DNA from: Acidobacteriota bacterium | GTDB lineage: Bacteria > Acidobacteriota > Terriglobia > Acidiferrales > UBA7541 | Length of the DNA: 64,000 nt | Reading direction: 5' to 3' | Assembly: GCA_003223215.1 (NCBI GenBank) | Contig: QHYH01000079.1 | Location: 124,001-188,000 of the forward strand | Shown here: piece by piece, positions 9,297-17,909 of the stretch | Layout: the number at the start of each line of letters is the position of its first letter | How positions within the stretch are numbered: position 1 is the first letter of the stretch | Translations under genes and position numbers: made by a program | Notes under the pieces: generated by a model | Databases searched by the model: none | Seen by the model: the letters and a program-made list of their open reading frames with translations, nothing else | Told to the model about the DNA's origin: nothing

Positions 9297-10784
9297 ATGG
9301 CTGCCCCCAAGGAACGCTTCTCTCCCGACAACAGTTCTGGCGACCAACCGTCCAAAAAACGGCCAGGATCCCCTGAGAGGAGGGGTGGAAGTTCGACCGA
9401 TTTCGAGGAAGTTCAGCATGAGAAGTTGCTCGAGATGGGGCTGTCCTTCCGCAGGATAGTGGAAAGGACAAGCGAGTACGCCATCTTTGCGCTTGACCGT
9501 GAGGGGCATGTTGCCAGTTGGAATGATGGCGCAGAAAAGATCAAAGGATATAAAGCGGAAGAGATCATCGGCCAGAATATGTCGTGCTTTTATACCGCCG
9601 AGGATGTCCAGCGTGGCCACCCCGCAAAGTTATTGAAGATCGCGGAATCGCAGGGACAGGTGACTGACGAGGGTTGGCGTGTGCGCAAGGACGGCACGAT
9701 CTTCTGGGCAGACATCAGCATCACGGCATTGCGCGACAAAAAAGGCGTACTCCAAGGCTTTGGCAAAGTTACGCGTGATGTGACGAGGCGTAAGCGAGCC
9801 GAAGAAGCTCTGGGGGAATTGGCGTCGCGGTTGCTCGAGGCACATGAGCGGGAGCGAGCGAGGATCGCGGTCGAGTTGAACGACAAGACCAGTCCAAGGT
9901 TTTCATCGTTGCTCGCAAAGCTGTACCAATTACAGAAGCGAGCTGACGGATTGAGCGACGAAACGTTACAGTTGGCCCGGGACAGTATTTCATTGGCCGA
10001 ATCCTTGTCCACGGATATCACCGTCGTTTCTCAATTTTTGAACCCGCCTTTGCTTGATAAAGAAGGTTTGTTGGCGAGCTTGCGTTGGTATCTCGAGCGG
10101 TTCGCCAAGCAGACGGGAATCTCCGTCGACATTGATTTCCCCAAAGAACTAAAGAGGTTCCTGGAGCCTGCCGAGCGGGCGCTATATCGCGTCACCCAGG
10201 AGTGCCTTACGGATATTTTTGGGCGCTCAGGGAGCTCCCGTGTCAAAATACGGCTCTTCGTCGATCAAGAACTTCTGACACTTGAGGTAAACGATGATGG
10301 ACGTGGGTTATCTCCATCTCTGCTGGAGTCCCTCAGGAAAGGGACTGGCGACTTGCGGGTTAGCATAGCAGGCATGCGGGAGCTAATGAAGCAATTCGGC
10401 GGCCTTCTAAATGTCACTCCGTCAGACTCGGGCACGTTCTTCACGGCGATTTTGCCAATGGAGAGAAATGCCGGCGTGTTTCCCGATAGAGTGGTACATG
10501 ATGACCGGTCGAATGGGCGAGTGGGCAAGAAAGTATCGGTAGCACTTGGCCGCTCGGATCATCCGGAGCCAACGGAGAAGGCCATATCGCAAAATCTCAG
10601 TTCTCATGGGATGCGCCTGACAACCGAACATGCCTGGCGTCCGGGTGAGCAAGCGCTGGTTAGCTCACCGGGTGGTGTGCGCACCGAAGCAAGAGTCGTT
10701 TATTGCGAGTACATGGGGGCGGATAAGTTTGCCGTCGGGTTGGAACTTGTAAGGCCTTTAGAAAGCTGGACGAGTCCGGCTTAG
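9297..10784 (+). CDS. PAS / degenerate histidine kinase / PilZ hybrid protein
   Basis: This 495-residue protein has no membrane segment. A PAS domain covers about 50-165 (WNDGAEKIKGYKAEEIIG). A NarL-type dimerisation region follows at 175-260, where the usual ELHD reads VELND: the phosphoacceptor His is Asn195. A HATPase-like domain spans about 280-388; its glycine loop is present (NDDGRGLSP, then IAGMRELMKQFGG), but the N-box reads LTDIFGRSG with Asp where Asn is normal. A C-terminal PilZ domain at ~405-490 keeps NxSxxG (NLSSHG at 433-438), while the RxxxR motif is weak (RVGKK). It is probably not a functional histidine kinase and may act as a sensor or adaptor that binds c-di-GMP. The next intact gene encodes another PilZ protein. 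Confidence 0.82.
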   Translation: MAAPKERFSPDNSSGDQPSKKRPGSPERRGGSSTDFEEVQHEKLLEMGLSFRRIVERTSEYAIFALDREGHVASWNDGAEKIKGYKAEEIIGQNMSCFYTAEDVQRGHPAKLLKIAESQGQVTDEGWRVRKDGTIFWADISITALRDKKGVLQGFGKVTRDVTRRKRAEEALGELASRLLEAHERERARIAVELNDKTSPRFSSLLAKLYQLQKRADGLSDETLQLARDSISLAESLSTDITVVSQFLNPPLLDKEGLLASLRWYLERFAKQTGISVDIDFPKELKRFLEPAERALYRVTQECLTDIFGRSGSSRVKIRLFVDQELLTLEVNDDGRGLSPSLLESLRKGTGDLRVSIAGMRELMKQFGGLLNVTPSDSGTFFTAILPMERNAGVFPDRVVHDDRSNGRVGKKVSVALGRSDHPEPTEKAISQNLSSHGMRLTTEHAWRPGEQALVSSPGGVRTEARVVYCEYMGADKFAVGLELVRPLESWTSPA

Positions 10785-11133
10785 CTTGAGGCTGTGGAGA
10801 AATGCGCGAAATACGGCCCCGAGCTTCAGGACAGCTGTAGCTCAGGCCCTTCCAGCAATTCCACGACGGCGTTAGCGCCTTCCGGCTTGGCTTCGCTACT
10901 GGCCATTCCGACAAACCTCGAACTCCCGAAAGTGACCAACAGGAGCCGCGGGGCGCTCCGCGGTGAATCACCGACGCTTATCTCGGGTCCTCATCGAGGC
11001 TTGCGATCTGTGCTTTGATAGTCTTTCATGATTCTGGTCAGCTCTTTGACCCGCCTCCCAAAATTGTGGGAGACACTTCGACTCGGCCACCGAGAACACC
11101 GAGAAGGTTGCTATTGACTATCAGAGATGGACA
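10785..11133. other. Gene-free stretch of about 350 bases
   Basis: I see no supported gene. A short perfect hairpin (6-base arms CTCCCA/TGGGAG, 11055-11072, loop AAATTG) sits about 60 bases before the PilZ gene start. It has no T-run, so it looks more like a leader structure or binding site than a terminator. Confidence 0.4.
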
Positions 11134-11778
11134 ATGATACAGCCTACTAGGGGCGGCGCGCAGACATTCCGAAAGATCTTGAAACGATCAAGGAAATTCT
11201 TGGCAGATCCACCTTCAGAGGGCCGAGCCGAAACCCGCATTCCAAAGCGGATGCTTGTGCGCCTCTGGAATCCTGAGAATGCCGGATTGGAAATAACCCC
11301 TACGATTGACATCAGTTGGCATGGCGCACAGGTCGTGAGTAAACGTTTCCGGCAACCGAACGACCAGCTTTTGGTGCGATCGATTCGTGGCAGTCTCTAT
11401 TCGCGAGCTCGCGTGGCTCATTATCGATCGGTTACAAATGACTCCTACATGGTTGGGCTGCACCTGTACCGCCCGACGCGGGATTGGCAAACGTCTGTCA
11501 ATCTCCAAAAGTCGTCAAAGACCGCCGACACCTCTCTACCGAAGCGATCAGTTAATCCCCATGAGGCCTTGACGGAGCTGTGCCTTCTGTTAGAGGAGTA
11601 TGCCCCCGCTTGGTACACGGATGAACAACGCGGTAGGGCTTTGGCGGAACGGCAACTTCCAGCAGGAGCTTTGTTGGAGTTGGTTGCTTTGCTGGAAGAA
11701 TATGCCCCCACTTGGTACACGGAAAAACAGCGCGATAGGGCTTTGGCTGCACTGCAAGTCCTGGGGCTTCTTAACTAA
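11134..11778 (+). CDS. PilZ-domain protein with a duplicated C-terminal motif
   Basis: This 214-residue protein is probably cytosolic and binds c-di-GMP. A PilZ domain covers about 33-118: the arginine-rich entry RAETRIPKR at 31-39 and the D/NxSxxG motif as DISWHG at 59-64, with hydrophobic strands ending in YMVGLHLYRP. The C-terminal ~70 residues carry two copies of a motif reading LEEYAPAWYT and LEEYAPTWYT, each followed by (D/E)xQRxRAL, with a period of 36 residues (about 144-171 and 180-207). I do not recognise this motif; it looks helical and could be a protein-binding module. The preceding kinase-like gene also ends in PilZ, so the two may share a c-di-GMP response. Confidence 0.75.
   Translation: MIQPTRGGAQTFRKILKRSRKFLADPPSEGRAETRIPKRMLVRLWNPENAGLEITPTIDISWHGAQVVSKRFRQPNDQLLVRSIRGSLYSRARVAHYRSVTNDSYMVGLHLYRPTRDWQTSVNLQKSSKTADTSLPKRSVNPHEALTELCLLLEEYAPAWYTDEQRGRALAERQLPAGALLELVALLEEYAPTWYTEKQRDRALAALQVLGLLN
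11563..11754 (+). repeat. Two-copy intragenic repeat in the PilZ gene
   Basis: Two ~108-base copies encode the LEEYAP(A/T)WYT motif followed by QRxRAL. The copies also match well at DNA level (for example tatgcccccgcttggtacac against tatgcccccacttggtacac), pointing to a recent tandem duplication. Confidence 0.75.
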
Positions 11779-11857
11779 TAAGGATGGTTTGCATCACCGA
11801 TCGCCGGGGCACCGTGGCCACATCTCGCGCGAAAACCTCGCATAGCAACCGCCCCGG

Positions 11858-12217
11858 TTGCCCCGTCTCTCGACAGTTCCCGGGAATCGGATCGGCCGCC
11901 AAGTAAATTTGCAGAACTGCTACGAGCTTCTTGCCAACACTTTACACATTCCCTGCCCTTCCGCATTACTGCTTCTTCCAAGCAAGAACGCCCGTCCAAA
12001 AGACTTCGCGACTCGCGACATGATCTTTGTCGCTGGTGATCCAGCAAAAGAAGTATTCCTGCTGGTAAGCGGCCGGGTGCGAATAATGCAGTTTTGCAGG
12101 AACGTTCGAGAAGGGATCGTTCGACTCGAGCGGCCTGGAGAGCTGATTGACGTTATGAGTTCGAGTCCTTCATGTCCTGCTTGGCCTGCTTCGTCGCGCT
12201 GCGGGCCTCAGCCTTAG
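11858..12217 (+). pseudogene. Truncated Crp/Fnr-type cyclic-nucleotide-binding regulator
   Basis: Residues ~47-100 read like the core of a Crp/Fnr cNMP-binding domain: a FATRDMIFVAGDPAKEVFLL stretch followed by VSGRVRIM, EGIVRLERPGELID. The resemblance stops there. The rest of the effector domain, the dimerisation helix and the helix-turn-helix are absent, and the last ~20 residues are compositionally random and lie over the 3' end of a convergent gene. A normal family member has about 220 residues; this has 119. I read it as a 3'-deleted remnant. A functional small cNMP-binding protein is possible but less likely. Confidence 0.6.
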
Positions 12218-12632
12218 CGTCGGCCTGCGGACGGCATCCTTGAATGCCCGCACCGAGGTTCTTCGCCGTCGAGAGATCGGCGAGAGTGCAGCTCGGGAAT
12301 TTGTGGTTGATGTGAAGAGCCGCAATGCACTGGCCCAGGGTCTTGAAGGGCTTGCAAGTGCCTGCAAGATCGCTCACCTGTATTCCGCTCTTCGCCAAAG
12401 CCTTACTCAGCGCCCCACTGAGATGCGAGTTGCGGGAAAGAACAGCGTCAGGTGAACTGGGGCTGGTCGTCGGCCTCGATGAGGCATGACTTTCCCCGGA
12501 AGAGGCGCCGCCGTGCATACTCGGGGCAACCGCACCGGGCGAAGCCGGACGGCCGTGTTGCGCAAACGCAGGTGTGTTGGCGATCCAGAAAGTCGCCGCT
12601 ACAAATGCAGTTGCGAGAATTGAGCGCTTCAT
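12153..12632 (-). CDS. Small secreted protein of unknown function
   Basis: This is a 159-residue protein with a clear Sec signal peptide (MKRSILATAFVAATFWIANT, then PAFAQ with cleavage after AFA). The mature part starts with a low-complexity Ser/Pro/Gly/His stretch to about residue 65. A compact region follows with three cysteines (GTCKPF, GQCIAALH, PSCTLADL) and one more near GIQGCRP, so disulfides are likely. The C-terminal ~25 residues are Lys/Ala/Asp rich and probably helical. It resembles small secreted proteins I associate with Acidobacteria, but I cannot name a family. Its 3' end overlaps the truncated Crp-like remnant. Confidence 0.7.
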   Translation of the reverse strand: MKRSILATAFVAATFWIANTPAFAQHGRPASPGAVAPSMHGGASSGESHASSRPTTSPSSPDAVLSRNSHLSGALSKALAKSGIQVSDLAGTCKPFKTLGQCIAALHINHKFPSCTLADLSTAKNLGAGIQGCRPQADAKAEARSATKQAKQDMKDSNS

Positions 12633-12846
12633 TTTCCCTCCTATCCTTCAGGGGTTCCTGTCGCCCCCAAGCGTTAATTGCAAGCCTCGGGCCAGTGTGA
12701 TCTTTATATAAGTGGCTTCTGTTCAACGAGTCACGAAGGTTGCTTGGTCAAAAATCTGGGCGGGCTCAACACACAACTGGGTGGGTAAGATACAAGCCGG
12801 AATCGTCAATGACTACTAGGCGTGTGACGCCAATCGTCGATTCCGC

Positions 12847-13548
12847 TCAAGGCTTTCCTCTCGGGTGTGCTACCTGACCTGCTCTTGCAGCCGCAGACCG
12901 TTGATCGCCTCTACCCTCGCCGTTTGCGGCATGCGAACGCATCTCCGCAGTCGGCCGGGGCGTTTCGGGAGGTGTATCCATGCCAACTCGTGTTGAAGAT
13001 CCTGCGTGCACCAAAACGGATGTGCTGGAATGGCGTCCCGTTACTTCGACCACACCCTCGTAGACATGCACCTCCGTCTCTTGCCGCTGACTGACTTCGA
13101 CTTCAAATTGCGTGCCGCGAACGGCAATGACCGCGCTGGGAGTGCCAAGTTCAAAAGGCGGAGCGCCACCCGTGCGTTTGTTGATGGTAGCCCGTATGCG
13201 CCCCAGCAGCAATTGGAAATAACCGCGGTCGCCAGGCGCCGGTTGCTCTACCGTCAATCGCGTGTGCGCGCGGATGAGCACCTGACTACCGTCGGCGAGT
13301 TGCAGCAAAAGTTTTCCGCCACCCGTTTCGAGAACCGTACCCGGGGGGAGCGTTTCGCCGATCGTGGGAGCCGACGGGGACTGGCCGGGCAGGCTCACAT
13401 GGATCTTGCCCTTCCACTCGGAAATCGTCGCCCCTGCGAATGGCGCGTTTACCGGAACAGTGTTGGGCTCCTGAGCCGGTGCTAGACCTACCATCGAAAA
13501 AAACAGAACCAAGAAAATTGCGGAGTTAATGCAAGCACGCCGTTTCAT
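12847..13548 (-). CDS. Secreted FecR-domain protein
   Basis: A signal peptide (IFLVLFFSMVGLAPAQ) precedes a FecR-type beta domain: TLPPGTVLETGGGKLLLQLADG, in pieces VLETGGGKLLLQLADG and VIAVRGTQFEVEV, ending in VHVYEGVVEVTG. The last ~50 residues are low complexity. In the FecR family this domain often senses a periplasmic signal. Here there is no N-terminal cytosolic anti-sigma part and no neighbouring ECF sigma factor, so it is the exported, stand-alone type. Its start overlaps the end of the CHASE2 kinase gene by 23 bases and has a GAGGAA ribosome site, so it is co-transcribed with the two-component pair. It may be the periplasmic partner of the CHASE2 sensor; this is inferred. Confidence 0.85.
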   Translation of the reverse strand: MKRRACINSAIFLVLFFSMVGLAPAQEPNTVPVNAPFAGATISEWKGKIHVSLPGQSPSAPTIGETLPPGTVLETGGGKLLLQLADGSQVLIRAHTRLTVEQPAPGDRGYFQLLLGRIRATINKRTGGAPPFELGTPSAVIAVRGTQFEVEVSQRQETEVHVYEGVVEVTGRHSSTSVLVHAGSSTRVGMDTPPETPRPTAEMRSHAANGEGRGDQRSAAARAGQVAHPRGKP

Positions 13549-15961
13549 TGTAGTTCCTCACTGGATAGAACCCGCTTGGCGGCAAGTGTACTCGAAAACA
13601 TGTACCCAATTCTGGTTCACTGCTGGCCTCTACTTTGCCTCCGTGCTGCTCGGCGATGCGCTTGACGAAGGCCAGCCCGAGGCCCCAACCGGGAGTCGCG
13701 CCTTCCCGCTCCGGTCCTCGGTAAAACGGTTCAAAGAGGCGCTCTAGGTCGTCAGGCGGAATGACCGGACCCGGGTTCCAAACCTCCATCACGATCATGT
13801 TGCTCTCGGCCAGCACGCGAAGTTTGACCTCTTTTCCATGCGCTGTATACTTGACGGCATTGCCCAAGAGGTTAAGAAGGGCCCCCGCGATCAAGTGCGG
13901 ATCGCCTTCGATGGGAGGTAGGTCGCAAGCGATCTCGGTCGTAACCAGGATCTTCGAAGCTTCCGCCAACGGTTGAAGCACCTGTTTCACTTGATTCACG
14001 GTATCCCTGACGTCGAAACTCTCCCGCCGGAGCGGCCGCGAACCCGCTTCGAGTCGCAGCACATCGAGGTAGGTGTTGATCATGGCCACCAAACGCCCCG
14101 ATTCCCTGAAAATAGTCGCTGCCGCTTCGTTGCTGGCTGCCTGCCCGGGATACCGCAACAGGTATTCAGCGAACCCTTGAATAGAAACCAGCGGCGTGCG
14201 CAGCTCGTGAGTCACAAAACTCAGGGCCTCCGCTCTTGCTCGGTCCCGTTCCAGGCGAGCGGTTAAATCGGTCACGACCAGCAACGTCAACCCAGCCGGA
14301 TTCGTTTCCGACGTGGAGGGCAGCCTCGTGGCCCGCAACTGAAAAAGACTATCGCCCCACAGCACCTCGGAATCAAACTGCCCGCCGGGCTGTGCCAATG
14401 AGTCACGTAATTTGCAACGGGTTGACTCGTTGAAGGAAGACGCCAGCTCATCAAGGTTAGCCGAGGGATTCCCATTTTGCCTCGCGCAAAGGCTTTGCCA
14501 CCGCGGATTGCAAAAGACTAAGCGATTGTCCGAGGCAAAGACAGCGAGACCGTCCCCGATCGCATTCAACAAAGTTTCGTCAAACGCATAAAGAGAAGTT
14601 AGCTCGGTCTGCAGTTCCTGCAACAAATTGATTTTCCAGTGCAGATCTCCGACGGGCGGGTTCTTTTCCGAGCGCAAAGCCGCGGAGACATGGCGTGGGT
14701 TGTCAGACGTTGACGGTCTCAGAGCAATCTGCAATTGGCGAAGCCCTTGGGTAACCCTTCTGTCCAACGCAATAAGATTCTGCAACTGGGCTACGGGCCC
14801 GGCCAGGACACCGGCGCAAAGAAACGGGCCAAACTCAATCAAGCGATGCGCCCATGCAAACAACAAATAGCTCCCGAGATAACTAACCGCAATCAGGGTC
14901 ATCAGCGAAAGCAAACCCCGCCATCCCGGCGATCGCAAAACCATCCACGTTGCAGTGAGCGTGAAGCCTACCAGCAGGATCACTTGCGGTAGGGTTCCCC
15001 AAGCCTTTAAGCCGCGTCCGGCCAGGATCGTATCTACTAAGTTCGCGTGGATTTCTACACCCGGCATGGGAATTCGTCCGCTGACGGGAGTGGGTAAACG
15101 GTCCCCAATCTCCGTGGAGCTAAATCCCATTAGCAGCACTTTCCCTCTCAGTTGGTCGCGCGTCCTCCCCTCCAATAGGTCGATTACCGAGAAGGCCAAA
15201 AATGGTGGCGGTGTCTCTCCCGCCTGGAGCTGTCCGCGATAGTTGATTTCTAGAAAGCGCGGCGACTCGCTCTCGACTCCCGGCACTTTGAGCTGCCAAG
15301 CCTCCCCGATGGTGGGAATTCCAATTTTTCCCAGACGTAGGAATTGGCCGTCATCTTCGAGCGGTGTTCGCAGTGCGACGCGGGCAACTTCCAGGGCAAA
15401 CGCCCAGCGCGCTCCTTCGATGGTTAATTCCTGAACAGGAACGCTCCGGCAAATGCTGTCGGGTCCCAGGACTGCTTGGGCATGGCCTATCGCCACGGCG
15501 CTCTGGGAAAAAAGGGGCAATGGTTCCTCCCAGAGTTCGCCCCCTTGTGAATTGCTGACCTTGCTCACCAAGACGGCGTTGCCGGCCGTCTTGAGCGCCG
15601 CTGCGAATTCCCTGTCGTTCTTTGCGTCTTCCGACTCTAAGAGCAGAATGTCGAGGCCGAGTGCTTTGGGTTGTTGCGCGGCCGCCGCTCGGACGACGCG
15701 TGCCAGCATCGAGCGTTTCCAGGGCCAACGACCGTAGCGGTTCAGGCTGGCGTCATCAATGAGCACGAGGGCCACATCACGCGAAGTCGTTCGCGTCCCT
15801 CGCAAACGAAAGTTCAAATCTGCAATCCGGCGGCTCAGTTCCTCGACCGGATAACTCATGCCCAGTAGTCCCACGACGGTGAGGAGGATCGCATTGAGCA
15901 GCAGCCATCGCTTGGCCTGAGTGTGATTCTTTGCCGGATGCAGTTCTCCAAAAATCTTCAT
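13526..15961 (-). CDS. CHASE2-domain membrane histidine kinase
   Basis: The 811-residue sensor starts with one membrane segment (LLLNAILLTVVGLLGM) and a large extracytoplasmic CHASE2 domain (~45-320; ALVLIDDASLNRYGRWPWKR, ALGLDILLLE). About three membrane helices follow at ~330-395. The cytosolic part has a PAS-like region (~455-565), a HisKA domain with the phosphoacceptor in FVTHELRTPLVSIQGF, and a HATPase domain with N-box LLGNAVKYTA and G-boxes NPGPVIPPDDLERLF and GWGLGLAFVK. All kinase residues look intact. It overlaps the upstream NtrC-type regulator gene by 4 bases and the downstream FecR gene by 23 bases, so all three are translated from one message. Confidence 0.92.
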   Translation of the reverse strand: MKIFGELHPAKNHTQAKRWLLLNAILLTVVGLLGMSYPVEELSRRIADLNFRLRGTRTTSRDVALVLIDDASLNRYGRWPWKRSMLARVVRAAAAQQPKALGLDILLLESEDAKNDREFAAALKTAGNAVLVSKVSNSQGGELWEEPLPLFSQSAVAIGHAQAVLGPDSICRSVPVQELTIEGARWAFALEVARVALRTPLEDDGQFLRLGKIGIPTIGEAWQLKVPGVESESPRFLEINYRGQLQAGETPPPFLAFSVIDLLEGRTRDQLRGKVLLMGFSSTEIGDRLPTPVSGRIPMPGVEIHANLVDTILAGRGLKAWGTLPQVILLVGFTLTATWMVLRSPGWRGLLSLMTLIAVSYLGSYLLFAWAHRLIEFGPFLCAGVLAGPVAQLQNLIALDRRVTQGLRQLQIALRPSTSDNPRHVSAALRSEKNPPVGDLHWKINLLQELQTELTSLYAFDETLLNAIGDGLAVFASDNRLVFCNPRWQSLCARQNGNPSANLDELASSFNESTRCKLRDSLAQPGGQFDSEVLWGDSLFQLRATRLPSTSETNPAGLTLLVVTDLTARLERDRARAEALSFVTHELRTPLVSIQGFAEYLLRYPGQAASNEAAATIFRESGRLVAMINTYLDVLRLEAGSRPLRRESFDVRDTVNQVKQVLQPLAEASKILVTTEIACDLPPIEGDPHLIAGALLNLLGNAVKYTAHGKEVKLRVLAESNMIVMEVWNPGPVIPPDDLERLFEPFYRGPEREGATPGWGLGLAFVKRIAEQHGGKVEASSEPELGTCFRVHLPPSGFYPVRNYNETACLH

Positions 15962-17322
15962 GACGGCCTCGACTGCAAATCAATGGCCAGGCGGCGCGCC
16001 TTTTCATAGAGGGTCTTTCGCTCAATCCCGAGCATCCGAGCGGCCAGGGATTTGTTACCCTTGGCTTCGCGCAATACACGAAGAATTTCCTGACGCTCGA
16101 TCTCTTCAAGCTTTCCGCCGAGTGTGGAGGCCGGGTTTTCTGATCCCCTGGCCGCCCCGGCCCGCTCGGTACGCTCCCTCTCGACTTCTTGCGCCGTGAT
16201 TTGGCCCGTGGCGGTAAAGATGGCAAGCCGTTCGATTAGATTTTCGAGCTCGCGGACGTTACCCGGCCACCGTAAAGAAGTCAACCGTCGAACTGCACCT
16301 TCGCTGATGGTCACCTGGCGCTGGTTGCGCTGATTGAATTGCGCGAGGAAGTGCTCGGCCAGCAGCGGGATATCTTCAAGCCGCTCCTCGAGGGAGGGGA
16401 GGTCGATGGTTATCACGCTGATACGGTAATAGAGGTCTTCGCGAAATTGTCCCGATGGTATGAGCGAATTGAGATTCTTGTTCGTCGCCGCCACAATCCG
16501 AACGTCCACCGAGGTGAAGGTATTTGATCCCAGGCGGCGCACCTGCTGCTCCTGCAAGACGCGAAGCAACTTCACCTGAAAACTTAGGCTCGTCTCGGAA
16601 ATCTCGTCCAGGAAAAGCGTGCCGCCGCTGGTGGCTTCAAACAGTCCGGCGCGACTGCTGTCCGCTCCGGTGAACGCACCTTTTTCGTGGCCAAAAAGTT
16701 CGCTCTCGAGAATCGTTTCGGGGAAGGATCCGCAATTGATCGGAGTGAAGGGTTTCCCTGCGCGCCTGCTGTGCTCGTGTATGGCGCGCGCCACTAGCTC
16801 TTTCCCGGTTCCGCTCGCTCCAGTGATCAGCACGCTGGCCGTACTCGGCGCTACCCGGGCTATGGCACGGTAAACTTCCAACATTTTGGGGCTGCGGCCG
16901 ACGATCGCCGTGTCGGGAGCAAGGCTTTCTTTCGCGGTCTGGGATGGCTGCTGGCGCCGGGTTTCCATCCTTCGCACAACCGCCAGCAGATCGTCGATCA
17001 GAAGAGGCTTGCTCAGATATTCGAGCGCTCCTTTGGCGACCGAACGCGCTACCGTTTCCATACTTGCATGTGCCGTCATCATCACGCAGTTGCATGCCGG
17101 CTGCAGCGATTTGAGTTTCTCGAGAAACTCCAGGCCGTTCTTGTTTCCCAGGTAAATGTCTAGCAGGGCTAGGTGGAACGCACCCTCATCGAGCAACGGT
17201 TCTGCCTCCTCAGAGCTGTGGGCAATGCGGCACCGGTAACCCTCGGCGGTCAGCACCGCATCCAACCACCGGCAAGTCGACTGGTCATCGTCAACTATGA
17301 GAATTTGCAGTTGCTCTCCCAT
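15958..17322 (-). CDS. NtrC-family sigma-54-dependent response regulator
   Basis: The receiver domain (~5-120) has the acidic pocket DDD, phosphoacceptor Asp55 in LLDIYLG and the MMTAHAS and LSKPLL motifs. The AAA+ domain (~140-370) has Walker A GASGTGKELV, the sigma-54-contacting GAFTGAD loop, LFLDEISE as Walker B and an arginine-finger region. A Fis-type helix-turn-helix closes the protein (NKSLAARMLGIERKTLYEKA). It should activate sigma-54 promoters when phosphorylated by the CHASE2 kinase encoded next. The frame opens at a GTG at 17349, but the ATG at 17322 has a GGAGAG site 6 bases upstream and is preferred. I found no good -24/-12 promoter in the neighbouring gaps. Confidence 0.93.
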   Translation of the reverse strand: MGEQLQILIVDDDQSTCRWLDAVLTAEGYRCRIAHSSEEAEPLLDEGAFHLALLDIYLGNKNGLEFLEKLKSLQPACNCVMMTAHASMETVARSVAKGALEYLSKPLLIDDLLAVVRRMETRRQQPSQTAKESLAPDTAIVGRSPKMLEVYRAIARVAPSTASVLITGASGTGKELVARAIHEHSRRAGKPFTPINCGSFPETILESELFGHEKGAFTGADSSRAGLFEATSGGTLFLDEISETSLSFQVKLLRVLQEQQVRRLGSNTFTSVDVRIVAATNKNLNSLIPSGQFREDLYYRISVITIDLPSLEERLEDIPLLAEHFLAQFNQRNQRQVTISEGAVRRLTSLRWPGNVRELENLIERLAIFTATGQITAQEVERERTERAGAARGSENPASTLGGKLEEIERQEILRVLREAKGNKSLAARMLGIERKTLYEKARRLAIDLQSRPS

Positions 17323-17909
17323 GCGGCTCTCCGCGACCTCGTGAAGCACTATTTAGCAATCTGCCTCGGTCTTCCTTTCTGTTTTGAATTTCTCAAAACT
17401 TGTCCGCTCAACTGGCAACTTCATGCCGTGTGGACCGCACCTAGATTCCGCTCGCGCTCGAGCAGTGCCAGCATAAGCCCCCTTGCCAGACGGGTAGCCC
17501 GCAATCCCTTGCCTCCATTCTACGCGCCAACGGATTGCCCCTGACAAAGCATTCGATTGGCCAACTTTGACCGAAACTTAGCCCTTCCGGGAATGGACCA
17601 GTTGTGGACGCTGTCCCCGCCTATTGTATTGAATCGTCATGGTTTGCTCGCTTTCCGCCCCTAAGATCGTGCCCAACTACACACGCTAAAAGGGAGCAAC
17701 CAGAACCTCCGCTGGTCGCCATCTGGGAGGTCTGCTGGGTTGCTGCAACACAGGTGTGTTGTCCTTCCCCGGGCGAGACTCATTAACCGGGTTGCAATCA
17801 TTGGAGTTATTTCCCCTGAGTTTGGCAAGCGGGATGCCTTATACCCTTATACAAGGATGAGCCGCAAATGGAGCCTCCGCGAGCGATTGGGCGATGAGGT
17901 CATTCTGAG
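17323..17909. other. Intergenic region of about 590 bases between the NtrC-type and FHA genes
   Basis: No supported gene. It should hold the promoters of both divergent units. Two small patterns are visible: a palindrome CAACACA-GG-TGTGTTG at 17746-17761, and a perfect 8-base tandem repeat CCTTATAC-CCTTATAC at 17837-17852, about 60 bases before the FHA gene. Either could be a regulator site; neither is assigned. Confidence 0.45.

Noticed and set aside
12150-12180. tRNA T-arm-like GTTCGAGTC
   Set aside because: No acceptor or anticodon stems pair around it, and it lies in the frame of the Crp-like remnant.
17413-17426. Sigma-54-like TGGCAACTTCATGC
   Set aside because: The spacing between GG and GC is one base too short, and it points away from the NtrC operon.
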